Below are positions 1 through 8,510 of a stretch of DNA of 64,000 nt, one piece after another; within the stretch, counting starts at the first letter, position 1; each line of letters opens with the position of its first letter. The stretch covers positions 1 to 64,000 of the forward strand of contig JAFAWY010000147.1 in assembly GCA_019241525.1 (NCBI GenBank), given 5' to 3'. Origin of the DNA: Pseudonocardiales bacterium. Its GTDB lineage: Bacteria; Actinomycetota; Actinomycetes; Mycobacteriales; Pseudonocardiaceae. A program made the position numbers and the translations under genes. The notes beneath the pieces are model-generated. The model saw only the letters and a list, made by a program, of their open reading frames with translations, was not told where the DNA came from and did not search any database.

Positions 1-295
1 CGACCACAGTAAGCGCGAGCGCGGCGGTGGCGGTGTTGCGCAGCATCAGCAGGCCCAGGACCACGAGCAGGGCTCCGCCCAGCGCGGTCGACCAGAAATG
101 TCCGGACCGCATGCGCGCGAAGGCCCCGATGAACTCGACGATTCCGCCGATGAGCGTGAACCAGCCAAGAAACCGCACGGTGACCACCGTGGCAATGACC
201 ACGTCTCCCAGAATGACCAGACCAACCACCACCAGCAGGACGCCAAGGATGACGTCTGTCACGGTCCTTTTCCGTACGAGATTGATGTCCGCCAT
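1..295 (-). CDS. HdeD family (DUF308) membrane protein, N-terminal part
   Basis: The reading frame starts at an ATG whose complement is 293-295 and runs off the left edge, giving 98 residues. It shows repeated hydrophobic helices with the glycine pattern of HdeD/DUF308 proteins: a first helix around residues 14-34, a GWFTLIGGIVEFIGAF stretch at about 45-60, and a third helix rich in LLVVLGLLMLRNTA. The family is a six-helix inner-membrane protein linked to acid resistance in enterobacteria; its role in actinobacteria is not established. Partial because of the window edge. Confidence 0.8.
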   Translation of the reverse strand, partial: MADINLVRKRTVTDVILGVLLVVVGLVILGDVVIATVVTVRFLGWFTLIGGIVEFIGAFARMRSGHFWSTALGGALLVVLGLLMLRNTATAALALTVV

Positions 296-1014
296 TATCC
301 CTGTGCCCCTCCCGCGGAAATGGCTGCACGCCGAGCGGCGCCCGCTACTAAGTGTGGCGCTCAGGTCGACCAGCCGCCAGCAGTCCGGCTCGCTGGTCAG
401 ACGCCCGCAGTCGTACCGCCACGACCGTCGATCATGCCCGACCGACACCGTCCTGCGATACCGCAGGTCACCGCCGTGGATGGCCAATTCGGCACCCACA
501 CGCAAGAGCGCCTATCGGCGTCGCGATGCGATGGCGCCAGTGGCGCCACTCTTGCCCCCGCCACCACGACGAGCATCCCGGCCAGGACCAGGGAACGGAG
601 CAGGAGCAGGGTCGAGCGACAGTCCGTGCCCTCTGCGTGCCCTAAAGGGCGGCCATTCAGGGTCTTTCATGGCTAATCACGGTCTGTCGAAACCGCTGCT
701 CAACGGTTTTGTCCTGGGTATGTCATGAAGTTCTCAAGCTCTGTGAGTGTCGCTGCGGTGCTCCTGGGTGGAGGACCGCCAGGCTCGGCGCCGGTGACCC
801 GGTGTGACTCACCCAAGCTCTGGCCGCGGTGGCGTGCCCTGATCTAGATCTGTCCGCCGTGGTTGCCGGCACCGACCTGGCCCACCAGTTGGCCTGATCA
901 GAAGCCTGTCCGCCCTGTGGGCGTGACCCGTCACAGAGGTGCCACTCGGTGATCCCATCCAGGCCGGTGCCGACGTTGACCCGACGCTTAAGGAAGGACG
1001 CCCGGCCGGTGGCC
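296..1014. other. Non-coding or degraded stretch before the IS110 fragment
   Basis: I see no convincing gene here. Long open frames on both strands are compositional. The last 250 bases, up to the transposase start at 1015, probably are the 5' flank of the insertion element, since the coding frame follows directly. No terminal inverted repeat is visible, as expected for IS110 elements, which lack them. Confidence 0.4.
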
Positions 1015-1662
1015 ATGTTGGCAGAAGTCGTTGATGCCGTGGTGGGGGTGGACACTCATCGCGACATCCACCAGGGGGAGATCGCGTACCCGAGCGGAAC
1101 ACCGATCGCCACCTGTTCGATCAATAATGACAGCTCGGGCTATGCCGAGCTGCTGGCCTGGATTGCCCAGCACACGCCCGGTCCTCGGGTGGCGGTGTCG
1201 ATTGAGGGCACCCGCAGCTATGGTGCTGGGTTAGCCCGCGCGGTGGCGACCGCTGGCCTGTTGGTCATCGAGTGTGAGCATCCCGATCGCAAGCAGCGTC
1301 GGGGCAAAGGCAAATCGGACTCCATCAATGCCCATCTTGCGGTGCTGACCGCGCTGCGACTCGACGCCGATCGGCTGCCCACTCCTCGCGCCGACGGTGA
1401 CCGTGAAGCGCTGCGAATCTTGCTCATCGCACGCCAAGAGATCACCACCACGACCACCGGACAGATCAATCGGCTGCGAGCGCTCCTCCGAACCGGCGAC
1501 GACACCGAGCGCCACCTGGCCCGCGGCAGACTCGCCCCAGCCGCCCTCACCACCCTGATCAAGCGCCGACTACCCCGCGATGCCAGCCGCGAACAGGCCA
1601 TCCGCCATAGCCCGTTCCGCCGGTCTATTCCACAAGGTACGTCGGCCCCGGTTAGTAGGTGA
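1015..1662 (+). pseudogene. IS110-family transposase, N-terminal fragment
   Basis: Residues 1-190 match the DEDD (RuvC-like) catalytic domain of IS110 transposases: VVGVDTH near the start, SIEGTRSYG in the middle, and KSDSINAHLAVLTALRLD. In intact members the last motif reads SDxxDA, so the final Asp is Asn here. A full transposase has about 400 residues; this frame drifts out of homology after about residue 195 and ends without the C-terminal Transposase_20 domain. It is therefore a dead fragment. The frame is open upstream to 949, but ATG 1015 gives the usual compact N-terminus. Confidence 0.7.
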
Positions 1663-2116
1663 GGGAGCAGGAGGATCGGGGCGCAGGAGCCTCCGTGATG
1701 CGCCGATAAAGGAAGACAAACTCGGCTAGAGGGCACCTTCGGGACCGACGACCCAAGCGACGCGCGGCCGTCGGCTTGCCGTTGACGCCCCGACCCTCGG
1801 GGGAACCACCACACGTGAGATGCCCAGTTTGCGTGAAATGCCGGTGCACCGAACATTTCCGGTTGGTGCACGAGGGACGTACACGCAGGGTCCACTGGCC
1901 GAGCCGCGTTCAATGTCGCCCTCAGTGAATAGTCAGGGTGTCTTTAGCCGGACGATAGGCACTGAAGCCACGCGAAACGGCCGGTAAAACCGACATCGAA
2001 ATCGTCGGCATCCTGTTCACCTGACTCCGTTTCGAATGGATCCCCTAGGCGGCCCAATCCTAACGATTAGGCCGACAGGCCACGCACGCAACGCTGGTAA
2101 ACTGTATGTTCCGTTT
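1663..2116. other. Stretch without recognisable gene
   Basis: Between the transposase fragment and the recombinase no frame resembles a protein family. It is probably debris of the insertion element plus the upstream region of the recombinase. A long minus-strand frame over 1218-1913 is antisense to the transposase and not supported. Confidence 0.3.
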
Positions 2117-2743
2117 GTGACCATCTACGCCTATGTTCGCATTTCCACCGTAGAACAAGGCAAAGCTCGTTTAGTACTTGCCGCGCAACGTCGCAAGATC
2201 GAAGAACACGCTCAAGCTGGCGGTTGGGGCGCACTAGAATGGGCCATCGACGACAGTTGTTCAAGTAAGAACGTCGACCGCCCTTCGCTAACCGGCGTTC
2301 TTCACCGCATTACCGCCGGTGACCGTCTCGTCGTAGCGAATTTTGACCGGTTGTCCCAATCGGTGCTCGATTTCGCCCACCTACTCAAAGGTTCCACCGA
2401 TGAAGCCTGGTCGGTCGTGATAGTGGAACTCCACCTGGACACTGCCACGGCTAGCGGTCAGTTCGTGGTAACCGTACTGGCCGCGCTGGCGCAGTTAGAA
2501 TGGACCTTGATCAGTGAACGTCCGTCCGCTGCCCGGCAAACCACGAATTCCCGCAGAAAACGTCCAGCGGTTGGTAACCCGCAGATAAGTAGCGATATCC
2601 TGGCACGCATCGTTACGTTGCGCCGGAGCGGCATGCCGGTGGCCGCAATTGCTGATCTACTCAACTCGTCGGCCGTGGCAACTCCGCGGGGTGGCGGGCG
2701 CTGGTACCTGTCAACGGTCCGATTAGCGTTGCGCGGCCACTAG
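2117..2743 (+). CDS. Serine recombinase (resolvase/invertase family)
   Basis: About 208 residues from GTG 2117. The N-terminal catalytic domain has YVRISTVEQG with the nucleophilic Ser, an FDRLSQSVLDFAHLL helix carrying the DR motif, and the TASGQFVVTVLAALAQLE dimer helix. The C-terminal 60 residues form a helix-turn-helix of the resolvase type (DILARIVTLRRSGMPVAAIA). Length is that of Tn3/Hin-type small recombinases. The usual ERTxxG motif after the long helix reads ERPSAA, so activity is uncertain. The frame opens upstream at 2036, but that extension is not protein-like. Such genes travel with transposons, which fits the neighbours. Confidence 0.75.
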   Translation: MTIYAYVRISTVEQGKARLVLAAQRRKIEEHAQAGGWGALEWAIDDSCSSKNVDRPSLTGVLHRITAGDRLVVANFDRLSQSVLDFAHLLKGSTDEAWSVVIVELHLDTATASGQFVVTVLAALAQLEWTLISERPSAARQTTNSRRKRPAVGNPQISSDILARIVTLRRSGMPVAAIADLLNSSAVATPRGGGRWYLSTVRLALRGH

Positions 2744-2781
2744 TTGGATACCGAAGCTGCGGCTATTGCGGTGGCTAATCC

Positions 2782-3119
2782 TCAGCTGGCCGTACCCGTC
2801 AGGCCAGCGCCCGAGCTTCGCTGATGTAGCTCGTCGATCATGTCCCGCAGAACGTGGACAAGGAACTCGGGGTCATCGCGGTTGATGTGATGCCCGGCGT
2901 TCGCAGCGACGATCTGGATGCTGCGGGTAGAGCGCGAGCAGGTCCTTCTGCATTTCCTGCCGCACCGGTTCGCATATCCCCCTGTTCTGCGCTCTTCTTG
3001 GCTGTAATCACCGCAAGGGGTAGGTCCCCCAAATTTGGTGGTGTGTACCAAGGCGGGATCAGCGCGTGGTTAATCAATTCCTGAACGGCACCACCGTGCA
3101 CTGCTTGGGCGATGACCAC
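2782..3119 (-). pseudogene. Alpha/beta-hydrolase, C-terminal remnant with frameshifts
   Basis: Two minus-strand frames together spell the end of an alpha/beta-hydrolase. The first (from 3119) contains LINHALIPPWYTPPNLGDLP and LAVITA, the strand before the catalytic acid. The second frame (down to 2782) contains IQIVAANAGHHINRDDPEFL, where GHHI holds the catalytic His, followed by a terminal helix. At least one frameshift separates them near 3000, and the N-terminal half with the nucleophile elbow is missing. Not functional. Confidence 0.55.
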
Positions 3120-3166
3120 TGGCTCAGTGGGACGATCACTGCGTCTCGCGTGCTAACGGTCCATAC

Positions 3167-3421
3167 ATGGGGACCGGATTAATCGACCGCTTTACGGTCA
3201 TCGGCAAACGGCTAACGACTGTCGTGGAGCGCTTGCGGGCGAGGATGCCCCGGCCGTCGAAAACCGCCAAGCTGCAGCTGCGACCTGGTACGCCGGTCAT
3301 GGTGATCGTGCGAACTACTCACGATGAGGATACACCCTTTGAAACCGCCGATTTACTGCTCGACGCGCATAGGTTCGAATCGGCTTCCGAGGTCAACCCC
3401 TCGGGTTTGGGCGTGGGATAA
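3167..3421 (+). pseudogene. GntR-family regulator, UTRA-domain C-terminal remnant
   Basis: The frame gives LRPGTPVMVIVRTTHDEDTP and FETADLLLDAHRFE, the hallmark end of the UTRA ligand-binding domain of HutC-type GntR regulators. The N-terminal winged helix-turn-helix and the first half of UTRA are absent, so only about 55 residues of homology remain. The upstream ATG at 3167 is fortuitous. It adds to the decayed genes in this accessory region. Confidence 0.5.
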
Positions 3422-3912
3422 TCGGCCCCTGCAAATGAGCGTTACGCTGTGTTCCGCTCGCCAGTGAGCCTTGAGCCGGGGATCACTGTCGCGCAGCTCA
3501 ACAAGCCCCGGGCTCCCGTATCGACTCCACGTTGGTGTGACCGGTGCATGCCTCTTGAGAACCACCCAACATCGTGGTCGTTGACTCGGTAGCTCTACCG
3601 GTACCGGGTCGGGGGTCCTGCACCGGTAGAGCCTTCAGTTCAACGACGGCGGTCAAGGGACAGTTATGCCATCGGAGAATGCCCTGTGGTGAACGCTCGC
3701 CACGATTCGAACGTGGGTCCCCGGCCGGAATCCGCTCTGCGTGCGACGGGTGCGGGCGCGGTGTCTTAGGCCTCTGAGACGACGAACGCCCGCTTACTCT
3801 ACGTCATCTGAAAGCGGTTGGAAGCGGCAGTCTTCACAACAGACAGTGAAGTCACAGTAGATCGTGCCTTCACGAGGTGTTCCCAATCACAACGGATCAT
3901 GGGGCCGCTTCC
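3422..3912. other. Gene-free stretch with repeat copy and tRNA-like T-arm
   Basis: No protein gene is supported. It holds the first copy of a 73-bp direct repeat (3527-3599) and, on the minus strand, a perfect tRNA T-arm-like hairpin at 3700-3716 (CCACG stem, TTCGAAT loop, CGTGG stem). I could not fold a convincing acceptor or anticodon arm around that hairpin, so I do not call a tRNA. Confidence 0.4.
3527..3599 (+). repeat. Diverged direct repeat, copy 1
   Basis: Begins CCACGTTGGTGTGAC, has ACCACCCAACATC in the middle, and ends GTTGACT plus AGC.CTACC. A second copy with the same order of blocks lies at 4133-4206. The copies differ mostly between the blocks. Confidence 0.55.
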
Positions 3913-4065
3913 CTAGCGGCCGAGGATCAGCGTCATCGCGGCGAACGTTCCAGACGCTGCTAACGTCAGGATGATGGGAATCGCTACCGCTGTTAGCAAC
4001 ATCAGCAGCGCAGCGTTCCGTACGGGCGAGTTCAGACGGTGATGTTGCACACGGTGACGGGCCAT
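3913..4065 (-). CDS. Small single-helix membrane protein, hypothetical
   Basis: A 50-residue frame from ATG (complement 4063-4065): a basic N-terminus rich in Arg and His, then one clear transmembrane helix (LLMLLTAVAIPIILTLAASG) and a short C-terminus. No strong ribosome binding site is visible. The hydrophobic helix makes it more than a random frame, but no family is recognised. Confidence 0.35.
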   Translation of the reverse strand: MARHRVQHHRLNSPVRNAALLMLLTAVAIPIILTLAASGTFAAMTLILGR

Positions 4066-4132
4066 GCCCAGTATGTAGCCATCCCTGCTGGTCGGTAAAC
4101 GTCGAGGCGCTCGATCCAGTCGGGCGGAGACG

Positions 4133-4206
4133 CCACGTTGGTGTGACTGGTGGGTGTTCCCTGGGACCACCCAACATCATTCTTCGTTGACTTGGGCAGC
4201 GCTACC
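4133..4206 (+). repeat. Diverged direct repeat, copy 2
   Basis: Second copy of the 3527-3599 repeat, with CCACGTTGGTGTGAC, GACCACCCAACATC and GTTGACT..GG.AGC.CTACC in the same order and spacing (74 against 73 bases). It lies just upstream of the small gene at 4315. Confidence 0.55.
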
Positions 4207-4314
4207 GACGCTAGACGCAGCAAGTAGGCCATACGTGTGCTTTGTAGGCGTTTCGCACGAAGGTTGTAAGACAGACGCAGACAGCTGCCGCTGAAGAGTC
4301 GAGGAGGTGCACTG

Positions 4315-4515
4315 ATGACCGCAACGTTGCCAGAACAGCCAGATGTCATCGTGGCCGACAAAGACGACCTGCGTGAGGCTGTCCGCCGTACCTTTGAGCG
4401 AGCGGGCATCAGCTTTGCCGAACTTGCCGAGCAAGGCTGCACGGGGAACTTGATGACCGTCAGAGCGCGAATGTCCTGGGTCGCAATCGGCGATCTTGGA
4501 GACCTTGCGGACTGA
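4315..4515 (+). CDS. Hypothetical 66-residue protein
   Basis: ATG start preceded by GTCGAGGAGGTGC, a good ribosome binding site. The acidic N-terminus leads into two predicted helices (LREAVRRTFERAGISFAELA). No family recognised. The next gene starts 3 bases after its stop, so the two are probably cotranslated. Confidence 0.55.
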   Translation: MTATLPEQPDVIVADKDDLREAVRRTFERAGISFAELAEQGCTGNLMTVRARMSWVAIGDLGDLAD

Positions 4516-4518
4516 GGA

Positions 4519-4797
4519 TTGGCTCAATTCGATCTCCGCAGGGAAGCCGCAAAATTCGCCGATGAGCTGTCTACGCTCCTCAACGGCACGGTCTGCGATG
4601 GAGTCACGTTCTGCGCTGTGATCACCAATCCTGGCAGGGTTGTGATCGGCTACAAGATCGATAAATTTAACCTAGATTCAACCCGCGGGATTCCGATCAC
4701 CTTGGGGTCTACCGCCGTGGTCACGACGAACTGGGAACCGAAAAGTCGTAACCTACGAGTCCTGGCTGCCTTCGACGAGTTGGGCCTGGCAATCTGA
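4519..4797 (+). CDS. Hypothetical 92-residue protein
   Basis: TTG start directly behind ACTGAGGA at the end of the upstream gene, which serves both as stop region and ribosome binding site. The protein begins with an amphipathic helix (FDLRREAAKFADELSTLL) and continues as a likely small beta-domain with alternating hydrophobic residues. No known family. The pairing with the upstream gene suggests a two-gene unit, possibly a small module carried with the mobile region, but there is no diagnostic motif for a toxin or antitoxin. Confidence 0.5.
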   Translation: MAQFDLRREAAKFADELSTLLNGTVCDGVTFCAVITNPGRVVIGYKIDKFNLDSTRGIPITLGSTAVVTTNWEPKSRNLRVLAAFDELGLAI

Positions 4798-4892
4798 CCA
4801 ACCCCGATTAACGATCTCGTCCGCCCGACTTCGCACAACGCAACAGCTCGCTGTAACGCTATGGCCGAACGATCTCTATGACCGGGCATTAA

Positions 4893-5600
4893 TCAACAGC
4901 AGCGTTGGCCGCGCCAGGACTCGCGTCCTTCCTTCACCGCGACCGCAGCGATGACCAAGGCAACGATCGGATCAGCCCAGGACCAGCCGAAAAGGGTGTT
5001 CAGCAACAATCCGACCAGCAACACACCAGATAAGTAGGTGCACAGCAGAGTCTGCTTGGAGTCAGCAACTGCGCTGGCCGAACCCAGTTCACGCCCGGCA
5101 TAGCGCTGCGCAGCCGACAGAAACGGCATAGTTACCAGGGACACGGCGGCCAAGACGATGCCCACCGTGGAATGCTCGACAATCTCGCCGCCGGTCAGAG
5201 AACGCACCGACTCGATAGCAACGTAGGCAGCCAGCGCAAAAAATGACACCGCGATCACCTTTAACGCGGTTCGCTCGCGGGCTTTTGGATCCTCACCGAA
5301 GAACTGCCAAGCCACCGCAGCAGCCGAGGCCACTTCGATAACCGAGTCGAGTCCGAACCCGATCAATGCAGTCGATGATGTCACAGTTCCGGCCGCAATC
5401 GCGATGACGCCCTCAATGATGTTGTAGGTAATCGTGGCCATGACGAGCAACCGCACCCGCCGTGACAGCACCGCGCGGCGTGCTGGGTCGACCGTTACGG
5501 CGATGGCGGCCGACGCGCAGCACGTATCCGTGCATCCGTGCCGCTCTATGTCTGGTGGGACTAACGGTGGGTCGGGCCGACGGTCGGTGTCCTTGCTCAT
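4893..5600 (-). CDS. Cation diffusion facilitator-type metal exporter
   Basis: 235 residues from ATG (complement 5598-5600). A Cys-containing N-terminus (HGCTDTCCA) precedes about six membrane helices. Helix 2 carries GFGLDSVIEV and helix 5 ADSKQTLLC, the positions where CDF transporters place metal-binding acidic residues. The soluble C-terminal domain of typical CDF proteins is missing, as in the short cation transporter group found beside CmtR/ArsR-type regulators in actinobacteria. A terminal Cys pair ends the protein. Zinc or cadmium export is the likely role by family; the metal cannot be read from sequence. No regulator gene remains beside it. Confidence 0.8.
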   Translation of the reverse strand: MSKDTDRRPDPPLVPPDIERHGCTDTCCASAAIAVTVDPARRAVLSRRVRLLVMATITYNIIEGVIAIAAGTVTSSTALIGFGLDSVIEVASAAAVAWQFFGEDPKARERTALKVIAVSFFALAAYVAIESVRSLTGGEIVEHSTVGIVLAAVSLVTMPFLSAAQRYAGRELGSASAVADSKQTLLCTYLSGVLLVGLLLNTLFGWSWADPIVALVIAAVAVKEGRESWRGQRCC

Positions 5601-5734
5601 CTACTCACTACCGTCATCCTTGGCACTAAACGGAAGTCACTGTTCATAGAGTACCGGTGCCTCGAGCCCGCTGATCTTGACAGCTGGATCTGACAGCGAC
5701 GACAGCCGACGAACGCTCACTGCTTCGCATCCCC

Positions 5735-5878
5735 CTGCACGAGCATCGGCAGGTCGTGGACGTTGCTGAACGGTCCGGCACCGCTTTGGGGGCGAGGGGC
5801 CGTCGCGGTGGCCGTGAGTCCAAGCTGAGCCCGCAGCAGATGTCGCGAGCGCGGCAGCTGCGTATATATTGCTTCTGA
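5735..5878 (+). pseudogene. Resolvase C-terminal remnant
   Basis: The frame ending at TGA 5876-5878 reads GARGRRGGRESKLSPQQMS, close to the GRRGGRPSKL linker before the helix-turn-helix of Tn3-type resolvases, then RARQLRIYCF and a stop. The catalytic domain is absent and the helix-turn-helix is cut short. It marks a lost transposon upstream of the metal exporter. Confidence 0.6.
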
Positions 5879-5907
5879 GTCCGCCGTTAGCTACTTATGT
5901 TCCGACA

Positions 5908-6292
5908 TCACGACAACCCTAACTGGGTCATGAGCCCAGCTAGAACAAAATAAAGGTGGAATGTATTGAACTTCCCACCTTCTATCTTCGCCGTCACGAC
6001 AAAGGGTATCTCAACGGGCTTGCCGGTGGCCGGGACAGTGCCGGATGGGGCATTTAATGGTCCGGTATGGGTTCCCCTTGAAAACCGCATCGAGGAAACC
6101 GCCGTCGCCGTCTTCACCGATTACCACTGGGTCGCACTGGTTATCGGGAAATCCATCATGCCAGATGTTGTAGAATTGGCCGGCCATCTCAGTGCCGGAT
6201 CCGCTGACACCACCAGGAGCTCTCAATTCGGCATTATCACTGAAGCCTGCGTTCCACTGTTCACGGTTATGTTCGTTCCATGCCCTAAGCAT
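5908..6292 (-). pseudogene. SnoaL-like (NTF2-fold) protein, single-base frameshift
   Basis: Two minus-strand frames join into one SnoaL-like domain of about 125 residues. The first (from 6292) reads LRAWNEHNREQWNAGFSDNA and ends DGGFLDAVFKG. The second continues THTGPLNAPSG, PVEIPFVVTAKIEGGKF and NTFHLYFV. The shift falls at the four-C run at 6074-6077 (plus strand): removing one base restores the whole domain. Either a true inactivating indel or a homopolymer sequencing error. Family members are small cyclase- or isomerase-like enzymes; the substrate is unknown. Confidence 0.6.
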
Positions 6293-7092
6293 ACTTCGAC
6301 TACGTTCTTCGTGTCTCCATTGTGCTCGCCTCCAAACGGAATCGACTCATTGGTGAGTCCACGGCGCGCGCTTAATCTCGGCTTGGCCACTTCGATACGC
6401 CACTTGTAGCACCGCGGTCAAGCCAATTATGCATACTTGGTTCGAAAATCGTTTGTCGTGCGCTGCATGGCTGAGCCCCGCAACGCTCTGTGGTCGGTAG
6501 CAGGCTGTAAGTCACAATAGTGACTGTCTGCAGTAACACTCTAACTGCCCGCTTCAGCAACGCCATATTGCTGACGTCACAGTTGAAGTAGATCGAGGCG
6601 CGAAGCAGCAGCCTCGACAACGAGTGCTGCACGTAAAAGGCACAGGTTCGCCGCGTCTGGCTAGTCCAGCTCGCTGCCGTCGTGGGTGCGTAGGCAAGCC
6701 CGAGCTGCGCCAAAGCCTCCATCTAGTCGAAGTAAACCTGAAGCTTGTGAATTTGTCGCGACAACTCTAAGCGCCGAGACAAAACGACCACAACCGTCCA
6801 GCGAGTGCAACCGAGGAAAACAAGTCATCGCATCTATCGCAACAACCGAAACAATTGTCCGAGAATCAGCGGATTCGAGGTTCGAGTTCTTGGCGGCGCA
6901 TAAACACCTGTCCAGAGGCGTGGCCGGCCATCACCGACCCGCCGACCCGCTGCAACGACGGAACACCCACCGCGGCGAATCATGCCCACGGCGGTGCGGT
7001 GCTCACCCTTATCCTGCCCGCACGACCTCACCACTACCGGAAGTAACCGTCACTAGACTCCCGACCACACCGGCACCGAGAGACCAATAAAC
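6293..7092. other. Long gene-poor stretch containing a tRNA-Lys remnant
   Basis: No protein gene is supported. A 116-residue minus-strand frame (6372-6722) has no family features and atypical composition. The only recognisable element is the tRNA 3'-half at 6864-6900, listed separately. Confidence 0.4.
6864..6900 (+). tRNA. tRNA-Lys 3'-half remnant (probable attachment site)
   Basis: The stretch starts AATCAGCGG, contains the T-loop GGTTCGAGT and ends in the acceptor TGGCGGCGCA. From memory this follows the 3' half of actinobacterial tRNA-Lys almost base for base, with changes in the T-stem that leave two G-U pairs. No 5' half (D-arm, anticodon stem) precedes it. Integrating elements commonly recreate such tRNA 3' ends, so it is read as an att remnant and not as a working tRNA. 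Confidence 0.45.
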
Positions 7093-7458
7093 ATGCTGAG
7101 CTGGGGTGTTATCGCTTACGGCGCTGCACTATCTGCGACCCTCGCCGTCCTGTTTGCCCTCACTGCCCGAGCCCGCACGCTGCCGGTCCTGGTCGCCGTT
7201 GCCGCCGGAACCTTCGTTGGACCGGTGGCGTGGAATGCGATCCTGCGCGCGACCGCAGCCAATCAATTCTTCACCGACGCCCCGATCCCCGCCTTCCCGA
7301 TCAGCTGGCAAGACACCGGATCCGGCGTCTTCGCCCTTGCCACCCTCGCCCTCATCCTCGGAGTCGGCCCGCTCCGAACCGCATCTGGCGGCCGGCTCAC
7401 ACTGCTCAGCGCGCTCGGCGCCCTAGCCGCTTTGATCGTCGACATCTACCTCTATTGA
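7093..7458 (+). CDS. Small integral membrane protein, hypothetical
   Basis: 121 residues from ATG 7093. Four hydrophobic helices (about 5-25, 30-50, 72-90 and 98-118) connected by short loops, with FPISWQDTGSGVFALATLAL between helices 2 and 3. No family name is known to me. Its codon use is typical of the host (GC-rich third positions), unlike the surrounding debris, so it is probably a real gene. Confidence 0.65.
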   Translation: MLSWGVIAYGAALSATLAVLFALTARARTLPVLVAVAAGTFVGPVAWNAILRATAANQFFTDAPIPAFPISWQDTGSGVFALATLALILGVGPLRTASGGRLTLLSALGALAALIVDIYLY

Positions 7459-7729
7459 GATTGGGTCGTAAAGTGGCAGAACGGCCGTCATGGGAGGGGC
7501 GTAAGTTCATCAACAGTACACCCCGACGGTGGTCGAGATCTCGTCGCGAAGGTCTGCTGAGGCGCGCTGACACCCGCCCGTGGCCTCATCTTTGGCCACC
7601 TTCACGCATAACTCATTTGGCCAGTCGCGTCATTGCGCTGATCGATTTACGGTGACTTTCCGGAAGCCCGGCGTTCCAAGGTGGTTGCGTCATCTCGGAC
7701 CACGGCGTCTTCCACTGCATTGGTGCAGA

Positions 7730-7885
7730 TCAGCCGTCGATCGTGTCGTTGCCGGCTTCAGTGATGATGAGCTGTACGGCGTCGGTCTTGTTCCAGCTAG
7801 TTTCCAAACGGGCCAGGGTGCGATCGTTCCTGGATAGGATCTTGAAGAACCTGCTGTCGGTGGTCGTGAGGATTTTGAAGACCAT
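7730..7885 (-). CDS. Hypothetical 51-residue protein
   Basis: ATG (complement 7883-7885) stands 9 bases behind AAAGGAA, a good ribosome binding site. The product begins MVFKILTTTDSRFFKIL, then SRNDRTLARLETSWNK, and ends acidic. Predicted mostly helical and soluble. No family recognised. Both neighbours point the other way, so it is monocistronic. Confidence 0.5.
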   Translation of the reverse strand: MVFKILTTTDSRFFKILSRNDRTLARLETSWNKTDAVQLIITEAGNDTIDG

Positions 7886-8086
7886 GATGGGACAATTCCT
7901 TTCGGAGGATCATCCCCGATTCGGTGATCGACGGGCAGTCCGGCCGAGGCACTTTGCTGAGTGTCGACTGCGCTCTGTAATCAGTGGTCACTTTTCCGAC
8001 GAGCGTTATGCAAAGGGGATTTGCCGTTCACGCATGGGTAATCCTGCCTTCCCCTCCACGCAAGCCGTTATGGGCATCATTTTTGC

Positions 8087-8317
8087 GTGAGCGCGTCAAG
8101 TGAACTGCTCGCGGCAGCGGTCGGCTACCGCGCCAGGGCGACGCCTGGAGACATTCACCTCGCCGAGTGCCTCGAACAAGCGGCCCACAACGCGGCCGCC
8201 CGGGAAAGCGCATGGGAGGTCGCCGGATACAGCACTCAGGAGCAGACCCAGCTCGCTGAATGCTGGTGGCGCAACGAGCTCGCTGTCGCGCGGTCACTAC
8301 ACCCGTGGCGCGAGTGA
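8087..8317 (+). CDS. Hypothetical 76-residue protein
   Basis: GTG start at 8087. Helical, with ATPGDIHLAECLEQAAHNAA and a Trp-rich C-terminal part (AECWWRNELAVARSL). No clear ribosome binding site and no known family, but codon use looks host-like. It could be the remaining end of a longer protein. Confidence 0.4.
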   Translation: MSASSELLAAAVGYRARATPGDIHLAECLEQAAHNAAARESAWEVAGYSTQEQTQLAECWWRNELAVARSLHPWRE

Positions 8318-8510
8318 CGGATCGGTGACCAACGACCGATTCCGGCCGTATCATGTCCCTTGTTCACGCCGTCGAAAACTCATAACCTCGCACGCAACCG
8401 TACATTACTTTGTGTAAAACACATATGCACGTAATCTGCGTAAAATCATTTGCCGTCGGCGGCGGCTCGCTCAATCGTGGATTCTGAGGGGACTCGCAAA
8501 GGAGGCCACG

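Noticed and set aside
27-728. Long plus-strand open frames over 27-728
   Set aside because: Antisense to the HdeD-like gene, rich in Arg/Pro/Ser with no family features; typical GC-rich shadows.
6372-6722. 116-residue minus-strand frame
   Set aside because: No ribosome binding site, atypical codon use and no domain; kept as gene-free.
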